From Defluviicoccus sp. (GTDB lineage Bacteria > Pseudomonadota > Alphaproteobacteria > MPNO01), in contig JAJEHI010000140.1 in assembly GCA_022823775.1 (NCBI GenBank), positions 56,957 through 120,956 of the forward strand: a DNA stretch of 64,000 nucleotides, written 5' to 3'. A program made the position numbers and the translations under genes. A model generated the notes under the pieces. That model saw only the letters and a list, made by a program, of their open reading frames with translations. It was not told the origin of the DNA and ran no database searches. Of this stretch, positions 46,754-56,406 are shown in pieces (positions within the stretch are counted from its first letter, which is position 1; each line of letters starts with the position of its first letter).

Positions 46754-48478
46754 TCAGCCGCCGAGCCGGACGAATGCCCATTTGAGGGTTGCCGTGCCGC
46801 TCCCCTTGGCGCCGGTGATCACGATCTGGAGGGTCCGCCGCGGCCGGCCGCGAAACCCCAGATAGACGCTTTCCTGGAGACTGACGACGCCGCCCTCCGC
46901 CCGGAAGCGCCAGCCGTCCCCGTCGCGGAGGCGGAGCAGCACCGACTCCTCGTTCTGCGCGAGCGACGCGGTGACCGACGGGTGCAGATGGAAGCGCGCC
47001 ACGAAGCGATGCGGTCGCTTGCCCGAAAGAGTGTCCTCGCCGCGGAGATTCGCGCCGTTCGCCGTCAGGTAGAGCCTGCGTTGATGGCTCAGACCGGAAA
47101 TCCCGCCGTAATTCTCTATCCGGGCGTCGAGCCAGAGATTGCCGTCGGCTTCGTGCCGGTCGACACCGGCGATGCGCGGGCGATAGCCGATCATTTCCGT
47201 GCTCAGCACGTCGGCCGAGTTGTAATCGTCGATCGTTAGGGTCGAATGGGCGGCGGTCGCGCGCTGTGCGAACCGCCAGTCCTCGCGCAACCCCGAATAG
47301 GCGCCGCAGTTGACGATCATCCGCTGGCGTCCCGCGCTCATCTCGAAACTCAGCGTGCCGGCGTGGGCGTGGCGGTCGAAACCCGGCGGCGGCGGCGGGC
47401 CCGCGTCCATCAGGACTATCGTCCCGCCCGCGGAGAGGCGCTGGAAGCCCGCGTCCGCCGCCGCCGGCGCGACCGCCGTGTGGCCCGGCGGGTCCGCCCG
47501 GCTCAGCACCAGGTCGATCAGCCAGTTCTCTTCCTCGTCGCTGTCGTTGAACAGGCACAGCCGGCCGTCGCCGTGGCGAAGCTGCCGCAACGCGGCGGCC
47601 ATCCGGGAGATCGCGCTCTCTATCGGCTGGGGCGTGTCGATCCCGGCGTCGCGCAGCACCCCGTGGAGCTCGACCAGACGCCGCAGGATCAGAAGCTGCA
47701 TCGTCGGGCTTCGGGTGACATGGACCCCGTCGAGTCCGATCTGGGCCACCGACTCCGCGCTCAGCATGTCGAGCCATCGCGGGAGGCTGCGCGCCTGCGC
47801 CGGTATGCACACTCCGGTCAGCACCAGCGCGCACAGCGCCCTGAGCCTCTCGGTTCCGGGATCGAGCAGGCCGACCACGCGGCCGAGATGTCTGGACTGG
47901 CGAATCAGGCTGCCGAGGAACGGCTTCGCGTCGAGCGGCTCTTCGACGGGGTAGACGTATTCGGCCGCCATCAGCCAGTTGGTCAACCGTTCCGAGATGA
48001 CGTCGGGCCGCCAGCTCAACGGATGCCAGCGATCCTCCCGTTCGAGCCAGTCGACGATCATGGCCCGCGCGTGATCGCGCGCCGATTTGCCGCCCACGGC
48101 TCGGAGGTCGCGCAGCCAGTCGAACCCGTGAAGCGCGGCCTGCCAGGCCTCCGGCGCGCCCTTGTTCCGCCAGAGATTCCGGGGGTCGGATTCCGCGTGC
48201 CCCGCGAAAGCGTACTCCTTCTTCAGAATGGCGGAACCGCATCGCGCGTCGCCCAGCCAGACCTCCCGCGGCGCGTGGGCGAGCCCCCGGCCGTAGCGGC
48301 CGCCGAGGGTGCGGCGGTAAAACAGCCCGGCGAACCAGATCGTCGCGACGGAATAGGCGATCCGCCGGAGGGTCAGGCGGTCGAGCCGGTAGAGCGCCAG
48401 CCGCATCGGGTTGCGCGGCGCCTTGCGCACCGGTCGGGCGTCGGCGGACCGGGTCGGGGGCGTGCCTCCGTCAGGCAT
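46754..48478 (-). CDS. Heparinase II/III-family protein
   Basis: 574 residues. An N-terminal alpha-barrel-like toroid domain (about 90-310) and a C-terminal beta-sandwich (about 345-570) match the heparinase II/III-like family that degrades or binds uronate polysaccharides. [14 protein letters not shown] and [28 protein letters not shown] around the junction carry conserved His residues. The start at 48478 overlaps rpe by 8 nt. No signal peptide is obvious. The family is a fixture beside rsmB/rpe in alphaproteobacteria. Confidence 0.85.
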   Translation of the reverse strand: MPDGGTPPTRSADARPVRKAPRNPMRLALYRLDRLTLRRIAYSVATIWFAGLFYRRTLGGRYGRGLAHAPREVWLGDARCGSAILKKEYAFAGHAESDPRNLWRNKGAPEAWQAALHGFDWLRDLRAVGGKSARDHARAMIVDWLEREDRWHPLSWRPDVISERLTNWLMAAEYVYPVEEPLDAKPFLGSLIRQSRHLGRVVGLLDPGTERLRALCALVLTGVCIPAQARSLPRWLDMLSAESVAQIGLDGVHVTRSPTMQLLILRRLVELHGVLRDAGIDTPQPIESAISRMAAALRQLRHGDGRLCLFNDSDEEENWLIDLVLSRADPPGHTAVAPAAADAGFQRLSAGGTIVLMDAGPPPPPGFDRHAHAGTLSFEMSAGRQRMIVNCGAYSGLREDWRFAQRATAAHSTLTIDDYNSADVLSTEMIGYRPRIAGVDRHEADGNLWLDARIENYGGISGLSHQRRLYLTANGANLRGEDTLSGKRPHRFVARFHLHPSVTASLAQNEESVLLRLRDGDGWRFRAEGGVVSLQESVYLGFRGRPRRTLQIVITGAKGSGTATLKWAFVRLGG

Positions 48479-49136
48479 TGCCGCGGAGCCGGAGGATGTT
48501 GTCGGCATACGCCTCCTCGCCGCCGGCGAAGGCGGCCGTGCCGGCGACCAGGATGTCGGCTCCCGCCTCCGCCGCGCGCCGGCCGGTCTCGGCGTTTATG
48601 CCCCCGTCGACCTCCAGGGCGATGTCGCGCCCGCTGTCGTCGATCATCCGGCGGAGCCGGCCCAGCTTGTCGAGCTGGCTGTCGATGAAGGACTGTCCGG
48701 CGAAGCCCGGGTTGACGCTCATCACCAGCACGAGGTCGACCGCGTCGAGCACGGGAGCGACGGCTTCGGCCGGGGTCGAGGGATTAAGCGAGACCCCCGC
48801 CTCGCAACCGCGGTCCCGGATCAGCCCGAGGCTCCGATGGAGATGCGGCCCCGCCTCGGCGTGTACGGTGATGATGTCGGCGCCGGCGGCGGCGAATTGC
48901 GGAATGAAGGGATCGGCCGGCGCGATCATCAGGTGGACGTCGAACGGCAGGCTGGAATGAGGCTTCAGCGACTCCACGACGCCCGGACCGATGGTGAGGT
49001 TGGGGACGAAATGGCCGTCCATGACGTCGATGTGGATGAGGTCCGCGCCGGCCTCGGTGACGGCGCGCAACTCGGCGCCCAGCCGCGCGAAATCGGCCGA
49101 GAGGATGGACGGCGCAATTCTTACGGCTCGGGGCAC
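48471..49136 (-). CDS. rpe: Ribulose-phosphate 3-epimerase
   Basis: Interconverts ribulose-5-P and xylulose-5-P (pentose phosphate/Calvin). [41 protein letters not shown] and the phosphate loop [10 protein letters not shown] are intact, with metal-binding His/Asp. Length 221. It is downstream of carB by 69 nt. Confidence 0.96.
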   Translation of the reverse strand: MPRAVRIAPSILSADFARLGAELRAVTEAGADLIHIDVMDGHFVPNLTIGPGVVESLKPHSSLPFDVHLMIAPADPFIPQFAAAGADIITVHAEAGPHLHRSLGLIRDRGCEAGVSLNPSTPAEAVAPVLDAVDLVLVMSVNPGFAGQSFIDSQLDKLGRLRRMIDDSGRDIALEVDGGINAETGRRAAEAGADILVAGTAAFAGGEEAYADNILRLRGNA

Positions 49137-49205
49137 GCGGCCTTGGTATCAGCTTCGCCGAGTCGCGGCAACAGAATAGCCGGTGAGGCGATCGCCGAAG
49201 CCGCC

Positions 49206-52200
49206 CTAGTCCAGCGCCACCGGAAGGCGTTTCCGGTAGTCCTGCCAGGCGCGGACGGCGAGCGAGCTCTCGTCGCGGCGGCGCAACGCCTCGATCAGCG
49301 CGCGGGCGAGCTGGAGGTCGGTGATCAGCGGAAGCCCCGCCTCGACGGCGCGGCGCCTGATCAGGTAGCCGTCGGGCCGGCCGAGCTCGTCGAAGCTGCG
49401 CGGTATGTTGATCACGAGGTCGATCCTGCCCTCGTCCATCAGCTCTATCGCGCTGGGGCTCGTCTCGGCCCCTTTCGAGACCGCCGCGCATTCGATGCCG
49501 ATCGAACGCAGCGCCTCCGCCGTGCCCTCGGTGGCATAGATCGGGAGCCCGAGCTCGTCCGCGATCGCCCGCGCCTCGTCGGCGAACCAGAACTTGTCCT
49601 CGACCGGGCCCAGCGAGAGCAGCACGCCGCTCTTCGGAAAACGGAACCCGGTCGCCTGCATGGCGTGCAGCAGCGCTTCGTGCAAATCGTCGCCGAAACA
49701 GCCGACCTCGCCGGTCGAGGCCATTTCGACGCCCAGGATCGGATCGGCGCCGGTCAGCCGGTCGAACGAGAATTTGGGCGCCTTCACCGCGACAAGGTCG
49801 AGGTCGAGGCTGTGATTGTCGATCGGCTGGCGGACGCCGAGCATGCGGCGCATCGCCTCGGCGACGAAATTGTTGCCCGTCGCCTTGGAGACGAAGGGGA
49901 AGCTGCGCGAGGCCCGCAGGTTGCACTCGATCACCTTGACGGCGTTGTTCCTGGCCAGGAACTGCATGTTGAACGGACCGGTGATGCGAAGCTCCGCCGC
50001 GACGCTCGCCGCGATCTTCTTCACCCGGCGGATCGTCTCGATGTAGAGCCGCTGCGGCGGCAGCACGAGCGTCGCATCGCCCGAATGCACGCCGGCATCC
50101 TCGACATGCTCGCTGATCGCGTAGAGCACCAGCCTGCCCTCGTCGGCGACGGCGTCGATCTCGACCTCGCGGGCATGGACCTCGAACTTGGAAACCACGA
50201 CGGGATGGCGCGGGCTGACCTGGGAGGCGCGCCCGAGGATGCGTTCGAGCTCGTGGCGCTCATGCGCGACGCTCATCGCCGCCCCGCTCAGCACGTAGGA
50301 CGGCCGCACCAGCACCGGGTAGCCGCCGAGCGCCTCGACCGCCGCCTCCGTCCGGTCGAGGTCGGTCAGATGGGTCCAGCGCGGCTGATCGATACCGAGG
50401 CGGTCGAGGAGGGACGAGAACTTCTTGCGGTCCTCCGCGCGGTCGATGTCCTCGGCCGCGGTTCCGAGGATGCGAACCCCCGCCCCGGCGAGGTCGATGG
50501 CGAGATTGTTGGGGATTTGCCCGCCCATCGACAGGACGATTCCCACCGGGTCTTCGCTTTCGTAGAGGTCGAGGATGGATTCGAAGGCGATCTCGTCGAA
50601 CACCAGCTTGTCGCAGACGTCGAAATCGGTGCTCACGGTCTCGGGGTTGTCGTTGACCATGACGGTCTCGTAGCCGAGCTCGCCGGCGGTGCGGACCGCG
50701 TTGACGCAGCACCAGTCGAACTCGACGCTGGAGCCGATCCGGTAGGGCCCGGAGCCGACGACGATTATCCGCCGCCTGTCCGACCGCGGCACCTCGTCCG
50801 CCACCGCGGCGAAGGTGGCGTAGAGATAGTTGGTCTCCGCCGGGAACTCCGCGGCGGTCGTGTCGATCCGCGCGAGGCGGCGCGCGATCCCGTGGCGGCG
50901 GCGCGTCTCGCGGGCGGTGCCCGGCGCGACGCGGGCGAGATCGTCGATCGCCGCGTCGGCGAAGCCGAGAGCCTTCGCGCGCGCGAGCCTCGCGGCATCG
51001 TCGATCCCGTCTGACTTGAGGGCGGCGCGCATCTCGACGATCTCGCGGATGCCGTAAAGGAACCACCGGTCGATCCCCGACAGGGCGGCGATCTCGTCTA
51101 TCCCGATCCCCTCCATCAGCGCCCGGGCGATGGCGAACGCCCGGCGCGGCGTCGCGTGGCGGATCTCGTCGCGCAGATCCTCGAAGTCGAACGCGTCCGG
51201 ATCGACCCCGCCGACGCCGATCTCCAGCATCCGGACCGCCTTCTGGAGGACTTCGGGGAAGCTGCGGCCGATCGCCATCACCTCGCCGACGCTCTTCATC
51301 TCGGACCCGATCCGGTTCGAGGCGCCGCCGAACTTGGAGATGTCCCAGCGCGGAAACTTGCACACCAGGTAGTCGAGCGCCGGTTCGAAGAAGCTCGTGG
51401 TCCGCCGCGTGATCGCATTCGGAATGTCCGGCAGGGCGTAGCCGAGCGCGATCTTGGCCGCGACGTAGGCGAGCGGGTAGCCCGTCGCCTTGCTCGCGAG
51501 CGCGCTGGAACGCGACAGCCGGGCGTTGATCTCGATCACCCGGTAATCGCCGGTCTCGGGGTCGAGCGCGTACTGGATGTTGCATTCGCCGACGATCCCG
51601 AGATGGCGGACCGTGTCGATCGCGACGGAGCGAAGGTTCTGGTATTCCGCGTCGGTCAGCGTCTGCGACGGCGCGACGACGATGGATTCGCCCGTGTGGA
51701 TCCCCATCGGATCCATGTTTTCCATGTTGCAGACGGCGATGCAGTTGTCGCGGAGATCGCGCACCATCTCGTACTCGATCTCCTTCCAGCCGCGCAGGCA
51801 CTCCTCCACCAGGACCTGCGGCACCCCGTCGTCGAAGGAGCGTTTCAGCGCCCGGTCCAGCTGGTCCTCGGTGTCGACGATGCCGCTGCCCTTGCCGCCG
51901 AGCGCCCAGGCGCCGCGCAGCATCACGGGAAGCCCGATTTCCCTGGCCGCCGCGCGCGCCTCCTCGACGGAGCGGCAGGCGATGCCGCGCGCCGTCTTCA
52001 CCCCGATCTCGTCGAGACGGCGGACGAAGCGTTCGCGATCCTCGGTGTCGATCACGGTCTCCACCGGCGTGCCCAGGATGCGCACCCCGTAGCGCCCCAG
52101 TTTGCCGGAGCGGTGGAGCTCGAGCCCGCAATTGAGCGCCGTCTGGCCGCCGAAGGAGAGCAGGATCGCGTCGACCTGCTCTTCGCGGATGACCTCCTCG

Positions 52201-52430
52201 ACCCTCTCCGGCGTGATCGCGACGAGGTAAATCCGGTCGGCCATGCCCTCGCTGGTCTGGATCGTGGCGATGTTGGGGTTGATCAGGACGGTGGCGATGC
52301 CTTCTTCGCGGACCGCCTTGATCGCCTGCGAGCCGGAATAGTCGAACTCGCCGGCCTGGCCGATCTGCAGAGCGCCGGAGCCCAGCACCAGCACCTTCTT
52401 GGGGCGCGCGGGGAGGTAGACGCCGTACAT
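49206..52430 (-). CDS. carB: Carbamoyl phosphate synthetase, large subunit
   Basis: 1074-residue ammonia-dependent carbamoyl phosphate synthase with two homologous ATP-grasp halves and a C-terminal MGS-like regulatory domain. The N-half motif GSGALQIGQAGEFDYSGSQA and the second-half GSGPYRIGSSVEFDW correspond. It provides carbamoyl-P for pyrimidines and arginine. It starts 3 nt from the carA stop. Confidence 0.97.
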   Translation of the reverse strand: MYGVYLPARPKKVLVLGSGALQIGQAGEFDYSGSQAIKAVREEGIATVLINPNIATIQTSEGMADRIYLVAITPERVEEVIREEQVDAILLSFGGQTALNCGLELHRSGKLGRYGVRILGTPVETVIDTEDRERFVRRLDEIGVKTARGIACRSVEEARAAAREIGLPVMLRGAWALGGKGSGIVDTEDQLDRALKRSFDDGVPQVLVEECLRGWKEIEYEMVRDLRDNCIAVCNMENMDPMGIHTGESIVVAPSQTLTDAEYQNLRSVAIDTVRHLGIVGECNIQYALDPETGDYRVIEINARLSRSSALASKATGYPLAYVAAKIALGYALPDIPNAITRRTTSFFEPALDYLVCKFPRWDISKFGGASNRIGSEMKSVGEVMAIGRSFPEVLQKAVRMLEIGVGGVDPDAFDFEDLRDEIRHATPRRAFAIARALMEGIGIDEIAALSGIDRWFLYGIREIVEMRAALKSDGIDDAARLARAKALGFADAAIDDLARVAPGTARETRRRHGIARRLARIDTTAAEFPAETNYLYATFAAVADEVPRSDRRRIIVVGSGPYRIGSSVEFDWCCVNAVRTAGELGYETVMVNDNPETVSTDFDVCDKLVFDEIAFESILDLYESEDPVGIVLSMGGQIPNNLAIDLAGAGVRILGTAAEDIDRAEDRKKFSSLLDRLGIDQPRWTHLTDLDRTEAAVEALGGYPVLVRPSYVLSGAAMSVAHERHELERILGRASQVSPRHPVVVSKFEVHAREVEIDAVADEGRLVLYAISEHVEDAGVHSGDATLVLPPQRLYIETIRRVKKIAASVAAELRITGPFNMQFLARNNAVKVIECNLRASRSFPFVSKATGNNFVAEAMRRMLGVRQPIDNHSLDLDLVAVKAPKFSFDRLTGADPILGVEMASTGEVGCFGDDLHEALLHAMQATGFRFPKSGVLLSLGPVEDKFWFADEARAIADELGLPIYATEGTAEALRSIGIECAAVSKGAETSPSAIELMDEGRIDLVINIPRSFDELGRPDGYLIRRRAVEAGLPLITDLQLARALIEALRRRDESSLAVRAWQDYRKRLPVALD

Positions 52431-52433
52431 CGC

Positions 52434-53528
52434 TCAACCGGCCTTCATCGCCGCGACGCGGCGCAGGAAATCGTCGAACAGCACCCCGGAGTCCTTCGGC
52501 CCCGGGCTCGCCTCCGGATGGAACTGGATGCTGGAGTAAGGCGCGGCCTGGCTCCGTATGCCCTCGTTGGTGCCGTCGTTGAGGTTGACGAACCACGGCT
52601 CCCAGCCCTTGGGCAGGCTCGAATCGCGGACCGCGTAGCCGTGGTTCTGGCTGGTCACGAAGCAGCGCCGCGTCATGAGGTCCTGCACCGGCTGGTTGAT
52701 CCCGCGATGGCCGTATTTGAGCTTGTAGGTGTCGGCGCCGGCGGCGAGCGCGAGGATCTGGTTGCCGAGGCAGATGCCGAAAACCGGTTTCGGATAGTCC
52801 CGGATCAGCGTCCGGATCCGGGCGATCAGCGACCTCGCGTCCTTCGGATCGCCCGGCCCGTTGCCGATCAGGACCCCGTTCGCCTCGCGCGCGAGCGCCG
52901 CCAGATCGTGGCCCGGCCCGGCGCGGATCACGCGGGTTTCCCGGTCGAGGAGCGAGCGGACGATATTGTCCTTCGCGCCGGCATCGACCAGCAGAATCGC
53001 GGTGCCGCCGTCGCCGTAGCGGCGGACCTCCGACGGCGCGACGAGGTCGTGGACGCCCGCCATGTCGACCGCTTCCGCCTCGTCCCCGCCCGCCGCGCCG
53101 GGCAGCAGCCAGCCCTTCATGGTGCCCACCTCGCGCAGCTTGCGGGTCAGCGTCCTCGTGTCGACGGCCTCGACCCCCGGCACGTCTTCCGCCGCCAGCC
53201 AGTCGCCCAGCGTGCGGGCCGCCGACGCATGGCTGTGGGTCCTCACATAGTTCTGGACGATCAGCCCCTGGGGCTGGATCCGGCCGGATTCGAACGGTCC
53301 GTCTATGGAGTCCGGCCCGCGCGCCTCGGGCACCCCGTAATTGCCGATCAGCGGGTAGGTCAGCATCAGGATCTGCCCGCGATAGGAGGGGTCGGTCAGC
53401 GCCTCGACATAGCCCACCATGGCGGTGTTGAAGACGACCTCGCCCGCCACCGCTTTCGATGCGCCGAAGCCGCGCCCCGCGACTGTCGTCCCGTCCTCTA
53501 GGACGAGGCGCACGGCACTGTCCGCCAT
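52434..53528 (-). CDS. carA: Carbamoyl phosphate synthetase, small (glutaminase) subunit
   Basis: 364-residue class I glutamine amidotransferase subunit. The catalytic Cys lies in PVFGICLGNQILALAAGA, and the His/Glu pair in IQFHPEASPGP. N-terminal AVRLVLEDGTTVAGRGFGA is typical. It is located between rsmB (24-nt gap) and carB, an unusual place for the carAB pair. Confidence 0.97.
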   Translation of the reverse strand: MADSAVRLVLEDGTTVAGRGFGASKAVAGEVVFNTAMVGYVEALTDPSYRGQILMLTYPLIGNYGVPEARGPDSIDGPFESGRIQPQGLIVQNYVRTHSHASAARTLGDWLAAEDVPGVEAVDTRTLTRKLREVGTMKGWLLPGAAGGDEAEAVDMAGVHDLVAPSEVRRYGDGGTAILLVDAGAKDNIVRSLLDRETRVIRAGPGHDLAALAREANGVLIGNGPGDPKDARSLIARIRTLIRDYPKPVFGICLGNQILALAAGADTYKLKYGHRGINQPVQDLMTRRCFVTSQNHGYAVRDSSLPKGWEPWFVNLNDGTNEGIRSQAAPYSSIQFHPEASPGPKDSGVLFDDFLRRVAAMKAG

Positions 53529-53552
53529 TCGGGTTCCTCGGTGGTATTTCGG

Positions 53553-54878
53553 TTATGCGGACGCGGGCGCGCCGCCGCGGCGTTCTAGTCGGCAGACATA
53601 GAAGCCGTCAATCCCGCCGCGCTCCGCGAGATGGCAGGGAAGCGTCCGGATATCGCCGTCCGGTGTCAGGAAGGGCTCGGTTCCCTCGACCTCGCCTGCC
53701 CCGATGGGGAGCCGGCGGAAGCCCGGCGCGGCGGAGAGGAACGCCTCCACCGCGGCGGGGCCTTCCTCGGGCTGGAGCGAGCAGACGGCGTAGACGAGCC
53801 TGCCGCCCGGCCGCACCGTCTTCGCCGCAGCGTCGAGCAGCGCGCGCTGGAGCGCGGCCATCCGCGCCACGTCGTCCGCGGTCTTGTTGAGGGCGATGTC
53901 GGGATGGCGCCGGATCGTCCCGGTACCCGAGCAGGGCGCATCGAGCAACACGGCGTCGAACGGCGCGGGCGGCGTCCAGCGAAGGAGATCGGCCTCCACG
54001 AGTTCCGCCCTCAGCCGGAGCCGGGCCAGATTCTCCCTGAGGCGTTCGAGGCGCCCGGGCGAGATGTCGAGCGCCGTCACCCGCGCTCCGGAGGCCGCGA
54101 GTTGCGCGGTCTTGCCGCCGGGCGCCGCGCAGAGGTCGGCGGCGCGCGGATCGTCGAGACCCGCGAGCAGCACGCGGGCGGGCAGCGCCGCCGCCGCATC
54201 CTGCACCCACCAGCCGCCATCGCGGAATCCCGGCAGGTTCCCGACCGGCGCCGCCGGGCGCCGGAGGCTCCCGGTCGGCAGGATCTCGGCTTCGAGCCGG
54301 CGGGCCCACTCGTCCGGCTCCGACGCGGCGGTGATGTCGAGCGGAGGCTCGGCCAAATGGGCCTCGGCCACCGCGCGCGCCGTTTCGGTGCCGTACGCGT
54401 CCACCCAGCTCCGCCAGAGCCAGTCCGGCGTGTTGAGCCGCGCCGCGTCTTGCTCCCTCGACAATGCGCTGCCCTCGCGCGCGAGGCGGCGGAGAACGGC
54501 GTTGGCGAGTCCGCGATAGCGGCGCGCCGCGGGCGTGCGCAAAAGGCCCACCGCCTCGTTGACCGCCGCGTGCGCCGGCGTGCGCAGGAACAGGATGTCG
54601 GCGGCGCCGAGCCGGAGCGCGTTGCGCGCCGAAGCCGCGCGGTCCGGCAGGGGACGTTCGACGAACCCGGCGAGCAACGCGTCGATCTGTCCCAGGCGGC
54701 GGAGCGTCGTCGCCGTCAGATGACGAACGAGCCCCCGGTCGCGTTCCGCGAGCGCCGCGAATCCCGCCGAGTCGGCGAGCGCTTCGTCGAGCGCGCGGCG
54801 CTGCAGAAGGACCGCGTCGAGCAACGCGTGCGCGATCGCGCGCGGTCTCTGTCGTCGGCTCGATTCCGTGCCGCGCAT
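53553..54878 (-). CDS. rsmB: 16S rRNA m5C967 methyltransferase RsmB
   Basis: 441 residues: an NusB-like N-terminal domain (1-145) and the RsmB/NOL1 catalytic domain. The motif IV Cys (DAPCSGTGTIRRHPD) and the motif VI catalytic Cys (VYAVCSLQPEEG) are both present, with the SAM loop DLCAAPGGKTAQLA. The start at 54878 follows the NusB-like opening and gives the usual length. The frame stays open much further upstream without homology. Confidence 0.95.
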   Translation of the reverse strand: MRGTESSRRQRPRAIAHALLDAVLLQRRALDEALADSAGFAALAERDRGLVRHLTATTLRRLGQIDALLAGFVERPLPDRAASARNALRLGAADILFLRTPAHAAVNEAVGLLRTPAARRYRGLANAVLRRLAREGSALSREQDAARLNTPDWLWRSWVDAYGTETARAVAEAHLAEPPLDITAASEPDEWARRLEAEILPTGSLRRPAAPVGNLPGFRDGGWWVQDAAAALPARVLLAGLDDPRAADLCAAPGGKTAQLAASGARVTALDISPGRLERLRENLARLRLRAELVEADLLRWTPPAPFDAVLLDAPCSGTGTIRRHPDIALNKTADDVARMAALQRALLDAAAKTVRPGGRLVYAVCSLQPEEGPAAVEAFLSAAPGFRRLPIGAGEVEGTEPFLTPDGDIRTLPCHLAERGGIDGFYVCRLERRGGAPASA

Positions 54879-54932
54879 CGTCGGTCCGCATTCCTGGTTG
54901 GCGGCCCGGCGCGCGCCGGGCATAGTGCCGGG

Positions 54933-55106
54933 ATGGCCGCAACAGACCCCAAGACCCCGCCCGAGTCCACCGGCAAGACCGTGGAAAAGGATCGCGAAGG
55001 CGCCCGCCCCGACCCCGAAACCGTCCCCGAGATCGGCGGCCGCAAGGGACCCGATCCGACCCGCTACGGGGACTGGGAAAAAGACGGCCGCTGCATCGAT
55101 TTCTGA
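54933..55106 (+). CDS. DUF1674 / SDHAF4-like succinate dehydrogenase assembly protein
   Basis: 57 residues ending in the family signature GPDPTRYGDWEKDGRCIDF. The eukaryotic relative SDHAF4 protects the flavinated succinate dehydrogenase subunit. Divergent from rsmB with a 54-nt gap, as usual in alphaproteobacteria. A complete gene despite its size. Confidence 0.9.
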   Translation: MAATDPKTPPESTGKTVEKDREGARPDPETVPEIGGRKGPDPTRYGDWEKDGRCIDF

Positions 55107-55146
55107 GTTCGCCCGGCCCGGCCCACCCGCTTGTCGCCGCCCGTCA

Positions 55147-55243
55147 TGTCGAGATATTATCATTTCATCGACACATTCCATCGACGTGTCGACGGGATCG
55201 ACATATCCAAAACACGGGTCGACAAGAGTGGGATACATCGACA
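55147..55243. promoter_or_regulatory. Cluster of TCGAC motifs upstream of the Fic gene
   Basis: Seven copies of GTCGA/TCGAC-type motifs within 97 nt: TGTCGA (55147), ATCGACA (55167), ATCGACG (55180), TGTCGAC (55187), ATCGACA (55197), GTCGACA (55218) and ATCGACA (55237). The last overlaps the Fic start codon. Such density suggests a multi-site operator for the Fic protein's own winged-helix domain. The spacing varies from 7 to 21 nt. Confidence 0.4.
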
Positions 55244-56328
55244 TGACCTTCGACCCCAGTCGTCCCTTCAATGACCTACCGGAGCTGCCGCCGGCATCGG
55301 AAACCGAGACAAAGGCCATTCTTCGCAGCTGCATTGCCGCGCGCGCGGCACTGGCGGAGCTCCGCGTTTCCGGGAAGCTCATCCCCAACCAGGCGATGCT
55401 GATCAACTCGATTCCCCTGCTCGAAGCGCAGGCGAGTTCCGAGATCGAGAACATCGTCACGACGACGGACCGGCTGTTCCGCTATGCCAACGACGCCGCG
55501 GGTCGAGCCGACCCTGCCACCGAAGAGGCACTGCGCTACCGTACTGCCTTGCACCGCGGATTCGAGATGCTGGGGCAGTGGCCGGTTTCGACCGCCATCG
55601 CGGTCGAGGTCTGTCGGACGATCAAGGGTGTGGAGCTGGACATTCGCAACACGCCGGGAACGGCGCTGGCGAACGATGCCACCGGCGAGGTCATTTACAC
55701 ACCACCCGAGGGAGAAGATGTTCTCCGGAGCAAGCTGGCCAACTGGGAGCGCTACATACACGAGGCCGAGGAGATCGACCCGCTGATCCGCCTCGCCGTC
55801 ATGCATTATCAGTTCGAGGCGATCCACCCGTTCGTCGACGGAAACGGCCGGACCGGACGCGTGCTGAACCTGCTCTATCTCGTCGACAAGGGTTTGCTCG
55901 ATATTCCCGTCCTCTTTCTCAGCCGGCATATCATCCGGAACAGGGCGCTCTACTACCGGCATCTGCTCGAGGTCACGACCCGACAGGCATGGGAAACGTG
56001 GATCCTCTTCGTTCTCGAGGCTGTGAGGACGACAGCAGAATGGACCATGGCGAAGATCCATGCGATCCGGGAGCTTCTCGACGAGACGGGCGCCGCAATT
56101 CGACAGAGGATGCCGAAGATCTACTCCCGGGAACTGGCGGAACTGATCTTCGTGAATCCCTACTGCCGGATCGGCGAGGTGGTCAAAGCGGACATCGCCA
56201 AGCGCCAGACGGCCGCCGTCTACCTGAAAGCCCTTACGGCCGCAGGCTTCCTCGAAGAGATCAAGGCGGGACGCGAGAACCTCTACATCAACCCGCCGCT
56301 CCTGGCGCTCCTGTCCGAACGGGCGTGA
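55243..56328 (+). CDS. Fic-domain protein with N-terminal Fic_N and C-terminal winged helix
   Basis: 361-residue Fic enzyme expected to AMPylate a target protein. An inhibitory class II alpha-helix motif is present upstream of the active site (S65-SEI-E69-N70, matching S/TxxxE(G/N)). The Fic core HPFVDGNGRTGR is at 195-206. The last 60 residues (CRIGEVVKADIAKRQTAAVYLKALTAAGFL, about 308-337) look like a winged-helix DNA-binding domain. The gene lies beside rsmB/DUF1674 with no other defence genes; it may be autoregulated by the upstream TCGAC cluster. The target is unknown. Confidence 0.88.
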   Translation: MTFDPSRPFNDLPELPPASETETKAILRSCIAARAALAELRVSGKLIPNQAMLINSIPLLEAQASSEIENIVTTTDRLFRYANDAAGRADPATEEALRYRTALHRGFEMLGQWPVSTAIAVEVCRTIKGVELDIRNTPGTALANDATGEVIYTPPEGEDVLRSKLANWERYIHEAEEIDPLIRLAVMHYQFEAIHPFVDGNGRTGRVLNLLYLVDKGLLDIPVLFLSRHIIRNRALYYRHLLEVTTRQAWETWILFVLEAVRTTAEWTMAKIHAIRELLDETGAAIRQRMPKIYSRELAELIFVNPYCRIGEVVKADIAKRQTAAVYLKALTAAGFLEEIKAGRENLYINPPLLALLSERA

Positions 56329-56406
56329 GCGATCCAGCTCTTCCCGCCCCGTGCCGCGAAGGACGCCAGGTTCCTACACCGCCGGCTGGGACACGATCGT
56401 GAAGGC

